From: an uncultured Azospirillum sp.
Lineage (GTDB): Bacteria; Pseudomonadota; Alphaproteobacteria; Azospirillales; Azospirillaceae
DNA length: 23,394 nt
Assembly (NCBI RefSeq): GCF_946480385.1
Contig: NZ_CAMLJP010000101.1
Span: 1 to 23,394 of the forward strand
Direction: 5' to 3'
In this document: positions 1 to 6,939 of the stretch, piece after piece
Layout: each line of letters opens with the position of its first letter
Numbering within the stretch: position 1 is the first letter of the stretch
Made by a program: the position numbers and the translations under genes
The notes under the pieces: model-generated
The model's database searches: none
Seen by the model: the letters and a program-made list of their open reading frames with translations, nothing else
What the model was told of the DNA's origin: nothing

Positions 1-987
1 GTTGACCTTGCCCGGCATGATCGACGAGCCGGCCTGCCGCGCCGGCAGGTTGATCTCGCCGAAACCGGCGCGCGGGCCGCTGGACAGCAGGCGAAGGTCG
101 TTGCAGGTCTTGGACAGCTTCACCGCCACCCGTTTCAGCACGCCCGACAGCTGGACGAAGCTGCCGCAATCCTGCGTTGCCTCCACCAGATTGGGGGCGG
201 TGACGACGGGGACGCCGCTGATCTCGGCCAGACGGCGGCAGACCAGCGCGGCATAGTCGGGATGGGCGTTGATGCCGGTGCCGATGGCGGTGGCGCCCAG
301 ATTGATCTCGCGGATCAGCAGGGCGGCCTCCTTCAGCCGCTCCTCATCCTCGGCCAGCATGACGGCGTAGGTGGAGAACTCCTGGCCCAGCGTCATCGGC
401 ACGGCGTCCTGCAGCTGGGTGCGGCCCATCTTCAGGATGTCGCGGAACTCGTCGGCCTTGCGCTGGAAGGCGGCGCGCAGATGGCCCATCGCCTCCACCA
501 GCCGGAAGATGCCGGTGTAGGTCGCCAGCTTCAACGCCGTCGGATAGACGTCGTTGGTCGACTGGCTCATGTTGACATGTTCGTTGGGGTGCAGCTGGGC
601 GTAGTCGCCACGGCCATGGCCCAGGATCTCCAGAGCCCGGTTGGCGATCACCTCGTTGGCGTTCATATTGGTGGAGGTGCCGGCGCCGCCCTGGATCACG
701 TCGACGACGAACTGGTCGTGCAGCCGGCCGGCGCGGATCTCCCGGCAGGCGGCGGCGATGGCGTCGGCCCGCTCGGCGTTCAGCAGCCCAAGCTCGTGAT
801 TCGCGCGGGCGGCGGCCATCTTGATCTCGGCGAGCGCGCGGACCAGATCGGGGTAGTGGGAAATCGGCGTGCCGGTGATCGGGAAATTCTCGACAGCGCG
901 CAGGGTGTGGACGCCGTAATAGGCGTCGGCCGGGACCTCGCGGTCGCCCAGCAGGTCATGTTCGGTGCGCGTTGTTGCTGCAGGCAT
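1..987 (-). CDS. aspA: Aspartate ammonia-lyase (aspartase), C-terminus beyond the left edge
   Basis: Aspartase converts L-aspartate to fumarate and ammonia in the cytoplasm, feeding acidic amino acids into the TCA cycle. The visible 329 residues are in frame to the window edge. The N-terminus carries the aspartase-type stretch [17 protein letters not shown], then [13 protein letters not shown] and [10 protein letters not shown]. At residues 320-329 is the fumarase/aspartase signature [10 protein letters not shown], the mobile loop that holds the catalytic serine. The family is about 470 residues, so roughly the last 140 are missing. The N-terminal sequence fits aspartase better than class II fumarase. 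The ATG at 987 is preceded by AAGGGAG about 9 bases upstream. Expression is probably sigma-54 dependent (see 1047-1183). Annotation is near certain; substrate is inferred from similarity to E. coli AspA. Confidence 0.95.
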   Translation of the reverse strand, partial: MPAATTRTEHDLLGDREVPADAYYGVHTLRAVENFPITGTPISHYPDLVRALAEIKMAAARANHELGLLNAERADAIAAACREIRAGRLHDQFVVDVIQGGAGTSTNMNANEVIANRALEILGHGRGDYAQLHPNEHVNMSQSTNDVYPTALKLATYTGIFRLVEAMGHLRAAFQRKADEFRDILKMGRTQLQDAVPMTLGQEFSTYAVMLAEDEERLKEAALLIREINLGATAIGTGINAHPDYAALVCRRLAEISGVPVVTAPNLVEATQDCGSFVQLSGVLKRVAVKLSKTCNDLRLLSSGPRAGFGEINLPARQAGSSIMPGKVN

Positions 988-1015
988 CGGACGTTTCGCT
1001 CCCTTGGTTGAGACC

Positions 1016-1033
1016 GCCCCGTCTTCGCGGGGC
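1016..1033 (-). other. GC hairpin at the predicted 5' end of the aspA mRNA
   Basis: Read on the minus strand, GCCCCG-CGAAGA-CGGGGC can form a 6-bp GC stem with a 6-base loop. It begins about 3 bases after the transcription start predicted from the sigma-54 promoter and ends well before the ribosome binding site. Such a stem may simply protect the 5' end of the transcript. No uridine run follows, so it is not a terminator. Confidence 0.35.
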
Positions 1034-1046
1034 GCAACCGGTAAGG

Positions 1047-1062
1047 AGCAACCGCCATGCCA
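1047..1062 (-). promoter_or_regulatory. Sigma-54 (RpoN) promoter of aspA
   Basis: The minus strand reads TGGCATGGCGGTTGCT. This matches all fixed and degenerate positions of the sigma-54 consensus TGGCAYRNNNNTTGCW, with the -24 GG and -12 GC correctly spaced. The predicted start of transcription is near 1036, leaving a leader of about 49 bases to the aspA ATG. Sigma-54 promoters need an enhancer-binding activator; suitable twin dyads lie upstream at 1136-1183. Confidence 0.85.
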
Positions 1063-1135
1063 GCGCGGGCGGGCAGGGTGTCGCGGCCTAAGTCGTTGAT
1101 CTTTCTGCGTATGATTGCTGGTGAGAGCCGCGGTC

Positions 1136-1151
1136 GTTCGGATTTCCGAAT
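1136..1151. promoter_or_regulatory. AauR-type activator site, promoter-proximal copy
   Basis: GTTCGGATTTCCGAAT contains TTCGG-N4-CCGAA, the dyad described for AauR, the NtrC-family regulator of acidic amino acid uptake and catabolism in Pseudomonas putida. It is centred about 108 bases upstream of the predicted aspA transcription start, a normal enhancer distance for sigma-54 activators. Together with the second copy it can also fold into a long hairpin 3' of yiiM, so a secondary terminator role is possible. Confidence 0.75.
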
Positions 1152-1167
1152 GCGCCCGCCGTCGGGC

Positions 1168-1183
1168 GTTCGGAAATCCGAAC
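1168..1183. promoter_or_regulatory. AauR-type activator site, promoter-distal copy
   Basis: GTTCGGAAATCCGAAC is a near-perfect 16-bp dyad with the same TTCGG-N4-CCGAA core. Its centre is 32 bp from the first copy, three helical turns, so two activator dimers would sit on the same face of the DNA. It ends 8 bases beyond the yiiM stop codon and lies about 140 bases upstream of the predicted aspA transcription start. Confidence 0.75.
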
Positions 1184-1191
1184 GGGGCCGG

Positions 1192-1893
1192 TCACTCGCC
1201 GAGGCGGTTGGTCCAATCCTCCACCCGGCCGCTCTCGACCCGCTTCCGGGCAAGCGTGCGCCAGCCGGCCGCCAGCGGCTCCAACTCCGCGATGCCGGCC
1301 AGCGTGGGGAGGTCGCGGGTGTCGTGGTAGAAGGCGCGCAGGATGCGGGCCAGCGGCCAGTCGGGCAGGGGGCGGTCGATCAGGGAGATTTCGTCGCCGG
1401 CGGCGGCGATGCCCGGCTCCAGCACGCGATAATACCAGCCGGTTCGCCCGGTGGACTGCACCCGGCGCGCCATGTCCTTCACACCGAAGCGGTGGTTCAG
1501 CTTCCAGCAGGGCTGGCGCCCCTGGCTGACCTGCAAAACTGCGGTGCCGATGCGGAAGACGTCGCCGACGCAGACCGTCTCCTCCGTCAGGCCGAGGGTC
1601 GAGATGTTCTCGCCGAAAGCGCCGACGCTATCCAGCAGCGTGGCGGGTGCGGGCAGGTCGGCGCGCCACGCCGCGTAATGGTCAAAGGGGTAATGGTGGA
1701 CCGCCTTGTCGGGACCGCCATGGTTGCGGCGGTCGGCCTGCTCGTCGCCCTCCAGCCCGGCCGGGCCGATGGCGACCGCGGCGTCGGTCGGCTGCTTGCC
1801 GATGGCGCTGAGCGTGTCCGGGCGGCCGAACGGCACTGCCTTGCCGGTCAGCACCGCATTCAACACCGCCGTCGTCATCAGGGGCTTCGTCAT
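1192..1893 (-). CDS. yiiM: MOSC-domain protein, YiiM-like
   Basis: MOSC proteins bind molybdenum cofactor through a conserved cysteine. E. coli YiiM reduces N-hydroxylated purines such as 6-hydroxyaminopurine. The 233 residues match the YiiM length. Residues 50-70 contain the NHGGPDKAVHHYP motif, residues 90-97 GAFGENIS, and the conserved cysteine is C129 in SQGRQPCWKL. The C-terminal segment after about residue 170 is the helical 3-alpha domain found behind MOSC in YiiM. The ATG at 1893 has GGAGAG about 10 bases upstream; an internal ATG at codon 6 is an alternative. It is transcribed away from the hydroxypyruvate isomerase gene. Substrate is inferred from YiiM; family assignment is firm. 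Confidence 0.85.
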   Translation of the reverse strand: MTKPLMTTAVLNAVLTGKAVPFGRPDTLSAIGKQPTDAAVAIGPAGLEGDEQADRRNHGGPDKAVHHYPFDHYAAWRADLPAPATLLDSVGAFGENISTLGLTEETVCVGDVFRIGTAVLQVSQGRQPCWKLNHRFGVKDMARRVQSTGRTGWYYRVLEPGIAAAGDEISLIDRPLPDWPLARILRAFYHDTRDLPTLAGIAELEPLAAGWRTLARKRVESGRVEDWTNRLGE

Positions 1894-1979
1894 TGGCCGT
1901 TCTCTCCGGTCTTTTCGTTTCGCCTGCCGTCCCTTATCAGTTTCGGGCCGCCCGTGCCATGAGGGAGCCCCGCCGCGCG

Positions 1980-2771
1980 ATGCCGACCTTTGCCGCCAAC
2001 CTGACGATGATGTTCACGGAGTGGCCGTTCCTGGACCGCTTCGACGCCGCCGCCGATGCCGGATTTCGGGCGGTCGAGTATCTGTTCCCCTACGACCATG
2101 CGCCGGACGAGGTGGCCCGGCGGCTGCAGCGCAACGGGCTGACCCAGGCGCTGTTCAACATGCCGCCCGGCGACTGGGCCGCCGGGGAACGCGGGCTGGC
2201 CGCCCTGCCGGAGCGGTTCGAGGAGTTCCGCGCCGGGGTTGCCAAGGCGCTGGACTATGCGGAGGCGACGGGTTGCCGCCGGCTGCACATGATGGCCGGG
2301 CTGGCCGATCCCGCCGATCCGGCGGCGGCCGGGTCGTACCGGCGCGCCGTGGCTTACGCGGGCGAGGCGCTGGCGGCGCGCGGGATCGAACTGCTGCTGG
2401 AGCCGATCAACGGCCGCGACATGCCGGGATATTTCCTGAACGATTTCGGCCTTGCCGAGCGGCTGATCGCCGGGGCCGGACTGCACAATGTGCGGCTGCA
2501 GTTCGACCTCTACCACCGGCAGATCCTGCATGGCGACGTGACCATGGCGCTGCGCCGGCTGATGCCGCTGACCGGCCATGTCCAGATCGCCTCGGTCCCG
2601 TCGCGCAACGAGCCGGACGGTGAGGAACTGAACTGGCCGTTCCTGTTCGGGGAACTGGACCGGCTGGGCTATGGCGGTTTCGTCGGCTGCGAATACCGGC
2701 CGAGGGCCGCCACGCTGGCGGGGCTGGACTGGTTCGCCCCCTACCGCGCGGCGGCGGGGAAGTCGCTCTAG
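1980..2771 (+). CDS. hyi: Hydroxypyruvate isomerase / 2-oxo-tetronate isomerase family protein
   Basis: This TIM-barrel family interconverts hydroxypyruvate and tartronate semialdehyde, or 2-oxo-tetronates in the OtnI branch. The 263 residues fit Hyi (258 in E. coli). The start MPTFAANLTMMFTE is typical. The two likely catalytic glutamates are E141 in LLLEPIN and E238 in GCEYRP, with metal-binding candidates D176 (LQFDLYH) and H200 (TGHVQIA). I chose the ATG at 1980 by family alignment; an in-frame ATG at 1959 would add seven basic residues. No glyoxylate carboligase or tartronate semialdehyde reductase is nearby, so the exact substrate cannot be decided from context. The 3' end overlaps the convergent acetyltransferase by four bases. 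Confidence 0.85.
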   Translation: MPTFAANLTMMFTEWPFLDRFDAAADAGFRAVEYLFPYDHAPDEVARRLQRNGLTQALFNMPPGDWAAGERGLAALPERFEEFRAGVAKALDYAEATGCRRLHMMAGLADPADPAAAGSYRRAVAYAGEALAARGIELLLEPINGRDMPGYFLNDFGLAERLIAGAGLHNVRLQFDLYHRQILHGDVTMALRRLMPLTGHVQIASVPSRNEPDGEELNWPFLFGELDRLGYGGFVGCEYRPRAATLAGLDWFAPYRAAAGKSL

Positions 2772-3208
2772 CCCAGCGTGTGGACGAAGTGGTGGCAGCC
2801 GATCCGATAGCGCTTGCCCATATAGACGCGGTGGGCATCGCTGCGCTCCGGACCGACGCCGGAATCGAGGTGCAGCGCCTTGCAGTCCAGCCTTTCGGCC
2901 TCGGCCTTCGCCCAGTCGAGGATGAGCGAGGCATAGCCCCGCCCGCGCTGGTCGGGCAGGGTCGCCATGTCGACGATGTAGAAGGACTTGCCCAGCCAGA
3001 GGGAATATTGCAGGCGGAATCCCAGCACGCAGGCGGCCGGGCCGCCCGCTTCGGGGACGATGCCGGCGAGGCGATAGCCGTTCGGCCGCAGCACGGTGTC
3101 GATGATGCGGGTCATCTCGGCCGCATCGTATTTCGGCCAAAGCACCTGCAGGGCCGGCACCGCCGACGCCGTATTTCCTTCGGTAATCTCGATGATCTCC
3201 GGCTGCAC
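2768..3208 (-). CDS. GNAT-family N-acetyltransferase, GTG start
   Basis: The 146-residue protein has the GNAT fold signature: acetyl-CoA-binding loop DQRGRGYAS in the middle, preceded by the strand YIVDMATLP, and a C-terminal YMGKRYRIGCHHF typical of the acceptor-side strands. It would transfer an acetyl group to an amine on an unknown small molecule or protein. A GTG at 3208 is preferred over the upstream ATG at 3238, because a strong ribosome binding site lies just before it and the extra ten residues (PGPEPRGRI) look non-native. Its TAG stop and that of the convergent isomerase share the palindrome CTAG. Substrate unknown. Confidence 0.85.
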   Translation of the reverse strand: MQPEIIEITEGNTASAVPALQVLWPKYDAAEMTRIIDTVLRPNGYRLAGIVPEAGGPAACVLGFRLQYSLWLGKSFYIVDMATLPDQRGRGYASLILDWAKAEAERLDCKALHLDSGVGPERSDAHRVYMGKRYRIGCHHFVHTLG

Positions 3209-3212
3209 GATT

Positions 3213-3220
3213 CTTCCTCT
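3213..3220 (-). promoter_or_regulatory. Ribosome binding site deciding the GTG start of the acetyltransferase
   Basis: The minus strand reads AGAGGAAG, ending four bases before the GTG at 3208. The stretch before the ATG at 3238 has no comparable purine run, which is why the GTG was chosen. Confidence 0.6.
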
Positions 3221-3303
3221 TGGTTCCGGTCCGGGCAATCAGGATGGTCCCGATGGGAAGGGGGGTGCAAGGCCGGCTTGGGCTTGGCTGCCGTGCTGAG
3301 CGG

Positions 3304-4320
3304 TCAGGCGGCGGTGAGGACGATCTTGCCCTGGACATGGCCAGCGGCTGCGCGCTCGTGCGCCTTTCGCGCGTCGGCCAGCGGGAACACGCTGTCGATG
3401 ACAACGCGGATGGTGCCGTCGTCGAGGAGCCTTCCGATTTCCGTCAATTGGGCGCCGTTCGACCGGACCTGCGTGGCCGACACGGTGACGCCCAGTTCCG
3501 CCGCTTCCGTGCCGGCATCGAAGCCCAGCGGGAAGATCGGGAACAGCGCGCCGCCGCGCTTCAGCGTCGGCAGGAAACGGCGGGTGGCCGGGCCGCCGAC
3601 CGCGTCGATGACGAGATCGACCCCACGCACCACGTCCTCGGGCCTGGTCCTGGTGTAGTCGATGACCTCGTCGGCGCCGAGATCGCGCAGCAGCGCCCCG
3701 TGCCGGCCGGAAGCCACGGCGATGACGCGCGCACCCTTCCATTTCGCGATCTGCAGAGCCAGATGCCCGACTCCGCCACCGGCGCCGTTCACCAGCACGG
3801 TCCTGTCGGCGAGCGGCACCGGCCGATGCTGGTCCGGCTGCAGCGGATTCGGTTCGTCATGGCCGAGATCAACCAGGAACTGCCAGGCGGTCAGCAGCGA
3901 CATCGGCGCCGCGGCGGCATGCACATGGTCGATGCCCGGTGGTTTGATTCCGAGATCCGATGCCGGGACCGAGACATATTCGGCATAGGCCCGGCTGTCG
4001 CCGGCGAGGCCGGCGGGAAAGCGGACCATCGCATAGACCTCGTCGCCGACGGTGACAGTCCCAACATCGTCGCCGACTGCTTCGACCACGCCGGAAATGT
4101 CGGTTCCGGGGATGATGGGGAAGGACGCCTGCGGCCGCCATTCGGGCGGAAGCATCCGGTAACCGTCGCGCAGATACCAGTCGGGGGGATTGAGGCCGAC
4201 CGCGCGGACACGGACGAGAACCTCGCCCGCTTTCGGCCGGGGTTTCGGCGCGTCTTCATAGACCAGGACCTCCGGACCGCCGAAGGCGTGCAACCGCACC
4301 GCTTTCATCATTTCGCTCAT
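3304..4320 (-). CDS. Zinc-independent NAD(P)H quinone oxidoreductase (MDR superfamily)
   Basis: This 338-residue protein belongs to the medium-chain dehydrogenase/reductase superfamily. A GroES-like half covers about residues 5-130, with [13 protein letters not shown] at 71-83, and a Rossmann half has GAGGGVG at 179-185. The catalytic-zinc and structural-zinc cysteines of alcohol dehydrogenases are absent, as in quinone oxidoreductases. It probably reduces quinones or activated enones with NADPH. A short extra loop rich in Pro, Asp and Gln (about 153-170) precedes the nucleotide fold. The ATG at 4320 has AAGGAG about 7 bases upstream; a start 13 codons earlier lacks one. It is divergent from a LysR gene that is its likely regulator. 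Confidence 0.88.
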   Translation of the reverse strand: MSEMMKAVRLHAFGGPEVLVYEDAPKPRPKAGEVLVRVRAVGLNPPDWYLRDGYRMLPPEWRPQASFPIIPGTDISGVVEAVGDDVGTVTVGDEVYAMVRFPAGLAGDSRAYAEYVSVPASDLGIKPPGIDHVHAAAAPMSLLTAWQFLVDLGHDEPNPLQPDQHRPVPLADRTVLVNGAGGGVGHLALQIAKWKGARVIAVASGRHGALLRDLGADEVIDYTRTRPEDVVRGVDLVIDAVGGPATRRFLPTLKRGGALFPIFPLGFDAGTEAAELGVTVSATQVRSNGAQLTEIGRLLDDGTIRVVIDSVFPLADARKAHERAAAGHVQGKIVLTAA

Positions 4321-4377
4321 CTCTGTCTCCTTGGGAGAGGATCGGACCTGGACGAGCATATGATCGGCGGTTCGAGA

Positions 4378-4407
4378 TTGATAATTGGCCCGGATATCTG
4401 TTCAATT
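4378..4407 (-). promoter_or_regulatory. Probable promoter of the quinone oxidoreductase, with LysR-like dyad
   Basis: On the minus strand TTGAAC (4405-4400) and TATCAA (4383-4378) are 16 bases apart, a fair housekeeping promoter. The same stretch holds the dyad AATTG-N15-CAATT (4383-4407), the size of a LysR site, and is visibly more AT-rich than its surroundings. It lies between the oxidoreductase and the LysR start codon, the usual place for a shared operator. No binding evidence; assignment is by position. Confidence 0.4.
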
Positions 4408-4412
4408 GTGCC

Positions 4413-5348
4413 ATGAAGGAACAAATAGGCCTGGAGCGGCTGACCGGGCTGATCGCATTCGCGCGCGCCGGTTCGCTGGGCAGCTTCACTGCCGCCGCGC
4501 AGTCGCTGTCGATCTCGCCCTCCGCCGTCAGCAAGAGCGTGCAGCGGCTGGAGCAGCGGCTGGGGGTCTCGCTTTTCACCCGCACGACGCGCTCGCTGGC
4601 GCTGACGCCGGAGGGGCGCGAACTGCATGAACGCGCGGTGAGGCTGCTGCGCGATGCGGAGGAGATCGAGCAGGCGGCGATGGCGGCGCGATCGGAGCCG
4701 TCCGGCATCCTGCGGGTGGCGGCCCCACTGCCGATCGGCATCCACGTGATCGCGCCGGCATTGCCCGCCTTCCGCAGGCTCCACCCCAAGGTGACGGTCG
4801 ATCTGCGCCTGAACGACCGGATGGTCGACATCGTCGAGGAGAGGATCGACGTCGCCGTGCGCATCGGCGAGCTTGTGGATTCCGGGCTGATGTCGCGCCG
4901 GCTGGCGCCGCACCGGCTCTGCTGCTTCGCCTCGCCGGACTATCTGGCGGCGCGCGGCATGCCGATGCACCCCAGCGAGTTGGAGGGGCATGACATCGTC
5001 CTTCTGCGCTATCAGAGCACGGGGCAGGCGCTGCGTTGGCCCTTCAGCATCGGCGGACGGCTGGTGGAGGTGGTGCCGCCGGCCGGCATCGTCGTCGACG
5101 TCAGCGACGCGCTGGTCGCCGCACTGGCGGCCGGCGGCGGCATCGGGATGGCCGCGTCCTTCGTCGCAGGCCCCTTTGTGGCACGCGGTGAACTGGTCCC
5201 GGTCCTGGCGGACTTCGCGGTCGAGCGGAACAACATCACGGCGCTCTGGCCGGAAAGCCGCCACACCAATCCTGCGGTGCGCGCCTTCCTGGCCCTGTTG
5301 CACGAGGTGTTTCAGGAGCGGATGACGGCCACCGGCTTTCCGGCCTGA
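4413..5348 (+). CDS. LysR-family transcriptional regulator, divergent from the quinone oxidoreductase
   Basis: The 311 residues comprise an N-terminal winged helix-turn-helix (about 6-65; [23 protein letters not shown], shown here only as family marker at 24-46) and a periplasmic-binding-protein-like effector domain from about residue 95. The motif [19 protein letters not shown] is typical of the CrgA/AaeR-like branch, whose members often sit divergent from oxidoreductases. No strong ribosome binding site precedes the ATG at 4413, and the start lies close to the operator-like dyad, so weak translation and autorepression are plausible. It ends nine bases before the convergent flavin reductase. 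Effector unknown. Confidence 0.9.
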   Translation: MKEQIGLERLTGLIAFARAGSLGSFTAAAQSLSISPSAVSKSVQRLEQRLGVSLFTRTTRSLALTPEGRELHERAVRLLRDAEEIEQAAMAARSEPSGILRVAAPLPIGIHVIAPALPAFRRLHPKVTVDLRLNDRMVDIVEERIDVAVRIGELVDSGLMSRRLAPHRLCCFASPDYLAARGMPMHPSELEGHDIVLLRYQSTGQALRWPFSIGGRLVEVVPPAGIVVDVSDALVAALAAGGGIGMAASFVAGPFVARGELVPVLADFAVERNNITALWPESRHTNPAVRAFLALLHEVFQERMTATGFPA

Positions 5349-5357
5349 ACCTTTCCG

Positions 5358-6728
5358 TCACTCCAGCGGCTTCAGTTCGCCCAGCAGGGTCGGCAGCAGT
5401 TCGGCGACGGTGGGGTGGATGTGGACGGCGCGCTGCAGGATGGGATAGGGCGCCTTGGCGTACATCATGTCGAGCACGCCGTGGATCGCCTCGTCGCCGC
5501 CGGGGCCGAGGATGGCGGCGCCGAGGATCTCCTGGCTGTCGGCATCGACGACGATCCGCATGAAGCCGTCGGCCTCGCCCTTCTCGACCGCGCGGCCGAC
5601 GCGGGTCATCGCCCGCTGGCCGACCAGAGCCCGCCGGCCGGAACGGCGGACCGCCTCGTCGGTCATGCCGACGCGGGCGAGCGGCGGGTCGGTGTAGAGC
5701 GCGTAGGCCTGGATGCGGTCGTCGACGCTGCGGGGATCGTCGTCCAGCAGGTTGGCGGCGACGATCTCGAAATCATTGTAGGCGGTGTGGGTGAAGGCGC
5801 CACGCCCGTTGCAGTCGCCCATGGCCCAGATGCCCGGCACGTTGGTGCGCAGCCGGTCGTCCACCGTGACGTAGCCGCGGGAATCCGTCGCCACTCCGGC
5901 GCGGTCGAGCCCGAGGTCGCCGGTGTTGGGCGTGCGACCGACCGCGAGCAGCACATGGCTTCCCACCACCGACGGCGTGCCGGAGGCGCAGTTCACCCGG
6001 ACCTCGATGCCGTCGGCATGGGGGGCGAAGCGGATGCAATCGGCGGACAGGCGGACGGTGATCCCCTCCTTCTCCAGCAACTCCCGGATGGCGTATGAGA
6101 CGTCGGGGTCCTCGCGGGCGATCAGCCGCTCCCCCTTCTCCACCACCGTCACCTCGGCGCCGAAGCGGCGGTACATCTGGGCGAATTCCAGGCCGATGTA
6201 GCTGCCGCCGACCACCACCAGATGCCGCGGCACATGGTCGAGGTCGAGGATGGTGCCGCTGGTCAGGATATCGACATCATGGACGCCCGGCATGTCCGGC
6301 ACCGCGGCGCGGGCGCCGACATTGAGGAAGATGCGTTCCGCCGTCAGAAGCTCGTCGCCGACGCGCACGCTGTTGGCCGATTCGAAACGGGCATGGCCCT
6401 GCAGCACGCGGCAGTTCGGCATGCCACGCAGCCAGCGTTCGACATTCTGGCGCGAGCGGCCGGAGACTTCGTCCTTGCGCGCCTTGACCCGCGCCATGTC
6501 GATGCGCACCGGGCCGTCCAGCATCACGCCGTACTCGGCGGCGCGCTGAGCCATCCGGGCGACGCGGGCGCTGGCGATCAGCGTCTTGGTCGGAGTGCAG
6601 CCGGTGTTGACGCAGGTGCCGCCGAACAGCTTGCGCTCGACCACCGCCACGCTCATGCCGGCGGCGGTGAGGCGTTCGGCGAGCGGCGGTCCGGCCTGGC
6701 CGGCTCCGATGATGATGGCGTCGACCAT
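5358..6728 (-). CDS. FAD-dependent pyridine nucleotide-disulfide oxidoreductase, mercuric reductase-like
   Basis: The 456 residues have the class I flavin disulfide reductase layout. FAD site GAGQAG is at 8-13, the redox-active pair is C39 and C44 in GGTCVNTGCTPTK, an NAD(P) site VVVGGSYIGLEFA follows, then the second FAD motif AMGDCNGRGAFTHTAYND. The C-terminal dimer-interface HIHPTVAE has H438 and E443, which complete the active site of the partner subunit. It lacks the extra N-terminal metal-binding domain and the C-terminal cysteine pair of true MerA, and no mer genes are near. It may therefore reduce a low-molecular disulfide, dihydrolipoyl group or quinone. The ATG at 6728 has GCAGGAG about 7 bases upstream. 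It diverges from the sensor kinase gene. Confidence 0.88.
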   Translation of the reverse strand: MVDAIIIGAGQAGPPLAERLTAAGMSVAVVERKLFGGTCVNTGCTPTKTLIASARVARMAQRAAEYGVMLDGPVRIDMARVKARKDEVSGRSRQNVERWLRGMPNCRVLQGHARFESANSVRVGDELLTAERIFLNVGARAAVPDMPGVHDVDILTSGTILDLDHVPRHLVVVGGSYIGLEFAQMYRRFGAEVTVVEKGERLIAREDPDVSYAIRELLEKEGITVRLSADCIRFAPHADGIEVRVNCASGTPSVVGSHVLLAVGRTPNTGDLGLDRAGVATDSRGYVTVDDRLRTNVPGIWAMGDCNGRGAFTHTAYNDFEIVAANLLDDDPRSVDDRIQAYALYTDPPLARVGMTDEAVRRSGRRALVGQRAMTRVGRAVEKGEADGFMRIVVDADSQEILGAAILGPGGDEAIHGVLDMMYAKAPYPILQRAVHIHPTVAELLPTLLGELKPLE

Positions 6729-6813
6729 GGCGGGCTCCTGCGGCCTGATGCGTTCGTTGGGGAAGGCGTGGGGAAAGGATGGTAGCGCCGGTGCGGTGGC
6801 CTTCTCAACCAAC

Positions 6814-6823
6814 CCTAGGTATG
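6814..6823 (+). promoter_or_regulatory. CCTAGGTRTG motif, copy upstream of the sensor kinase
   Basis: CCTAGGTATG lies in the divergent control region of the flavin reductase and sensor kinase genes, 116 bases before the kinase ATG. A close copy, CCTAGGTGTG, occurs at 9307-9316 before the single-domain receiver gene. Its position suggests a promoter element or operator shared by the signalling cluster; the binding protein is unknown. Confidence 0.35.
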
Positions 6824-6840
6824 ACTGGCTCCACCGCGTC

Positions 6841-6873
6841 CAGATCGTTCAAGTCATCGGCAGATCGTTCAAG
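6841..6873 (+). repeat. Tandem 13-bp direct repeat in the kinase/reductase control region
   Basis: CAGATCGTTCAAG occurs perfectly at 6841-6853 and 6861-6873, a 20-bp period close to two helical turns. It sits 67-99 bases upstream of the sensor kinase ATG and about 110-145 bases upstream of the divergent flavin reductase start. In-phase direct repeats are typical binding sites for response regulators; the neighbouring FixJ-type regulator is the obvious candidate, by position only. Confidence 0.7.
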
Positions 6874-6939
6874 AAGCGGTCGGCACCCGCAGGCAAGCTG
6901 CCGGAATCGGATGGGCATCCCGAGGTTGGAGACGGGCGC

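Noticed and set aside
1136..1183. Reading the paired dyads only as a terminator of yiiM
   Set aside because: They can fold, but there is no T run, and their spacing, motif and position relative to the sigma-54 promoter are better explained as activator sites.
1950..1965. TGGCACG on the minus strand between yiiM and the isomerase, resembling a sigma-54 -24 element
   Set aside because: At the right spacing the -12 element reads GCCCG instead of TTGCW, so a promoter is not supported.
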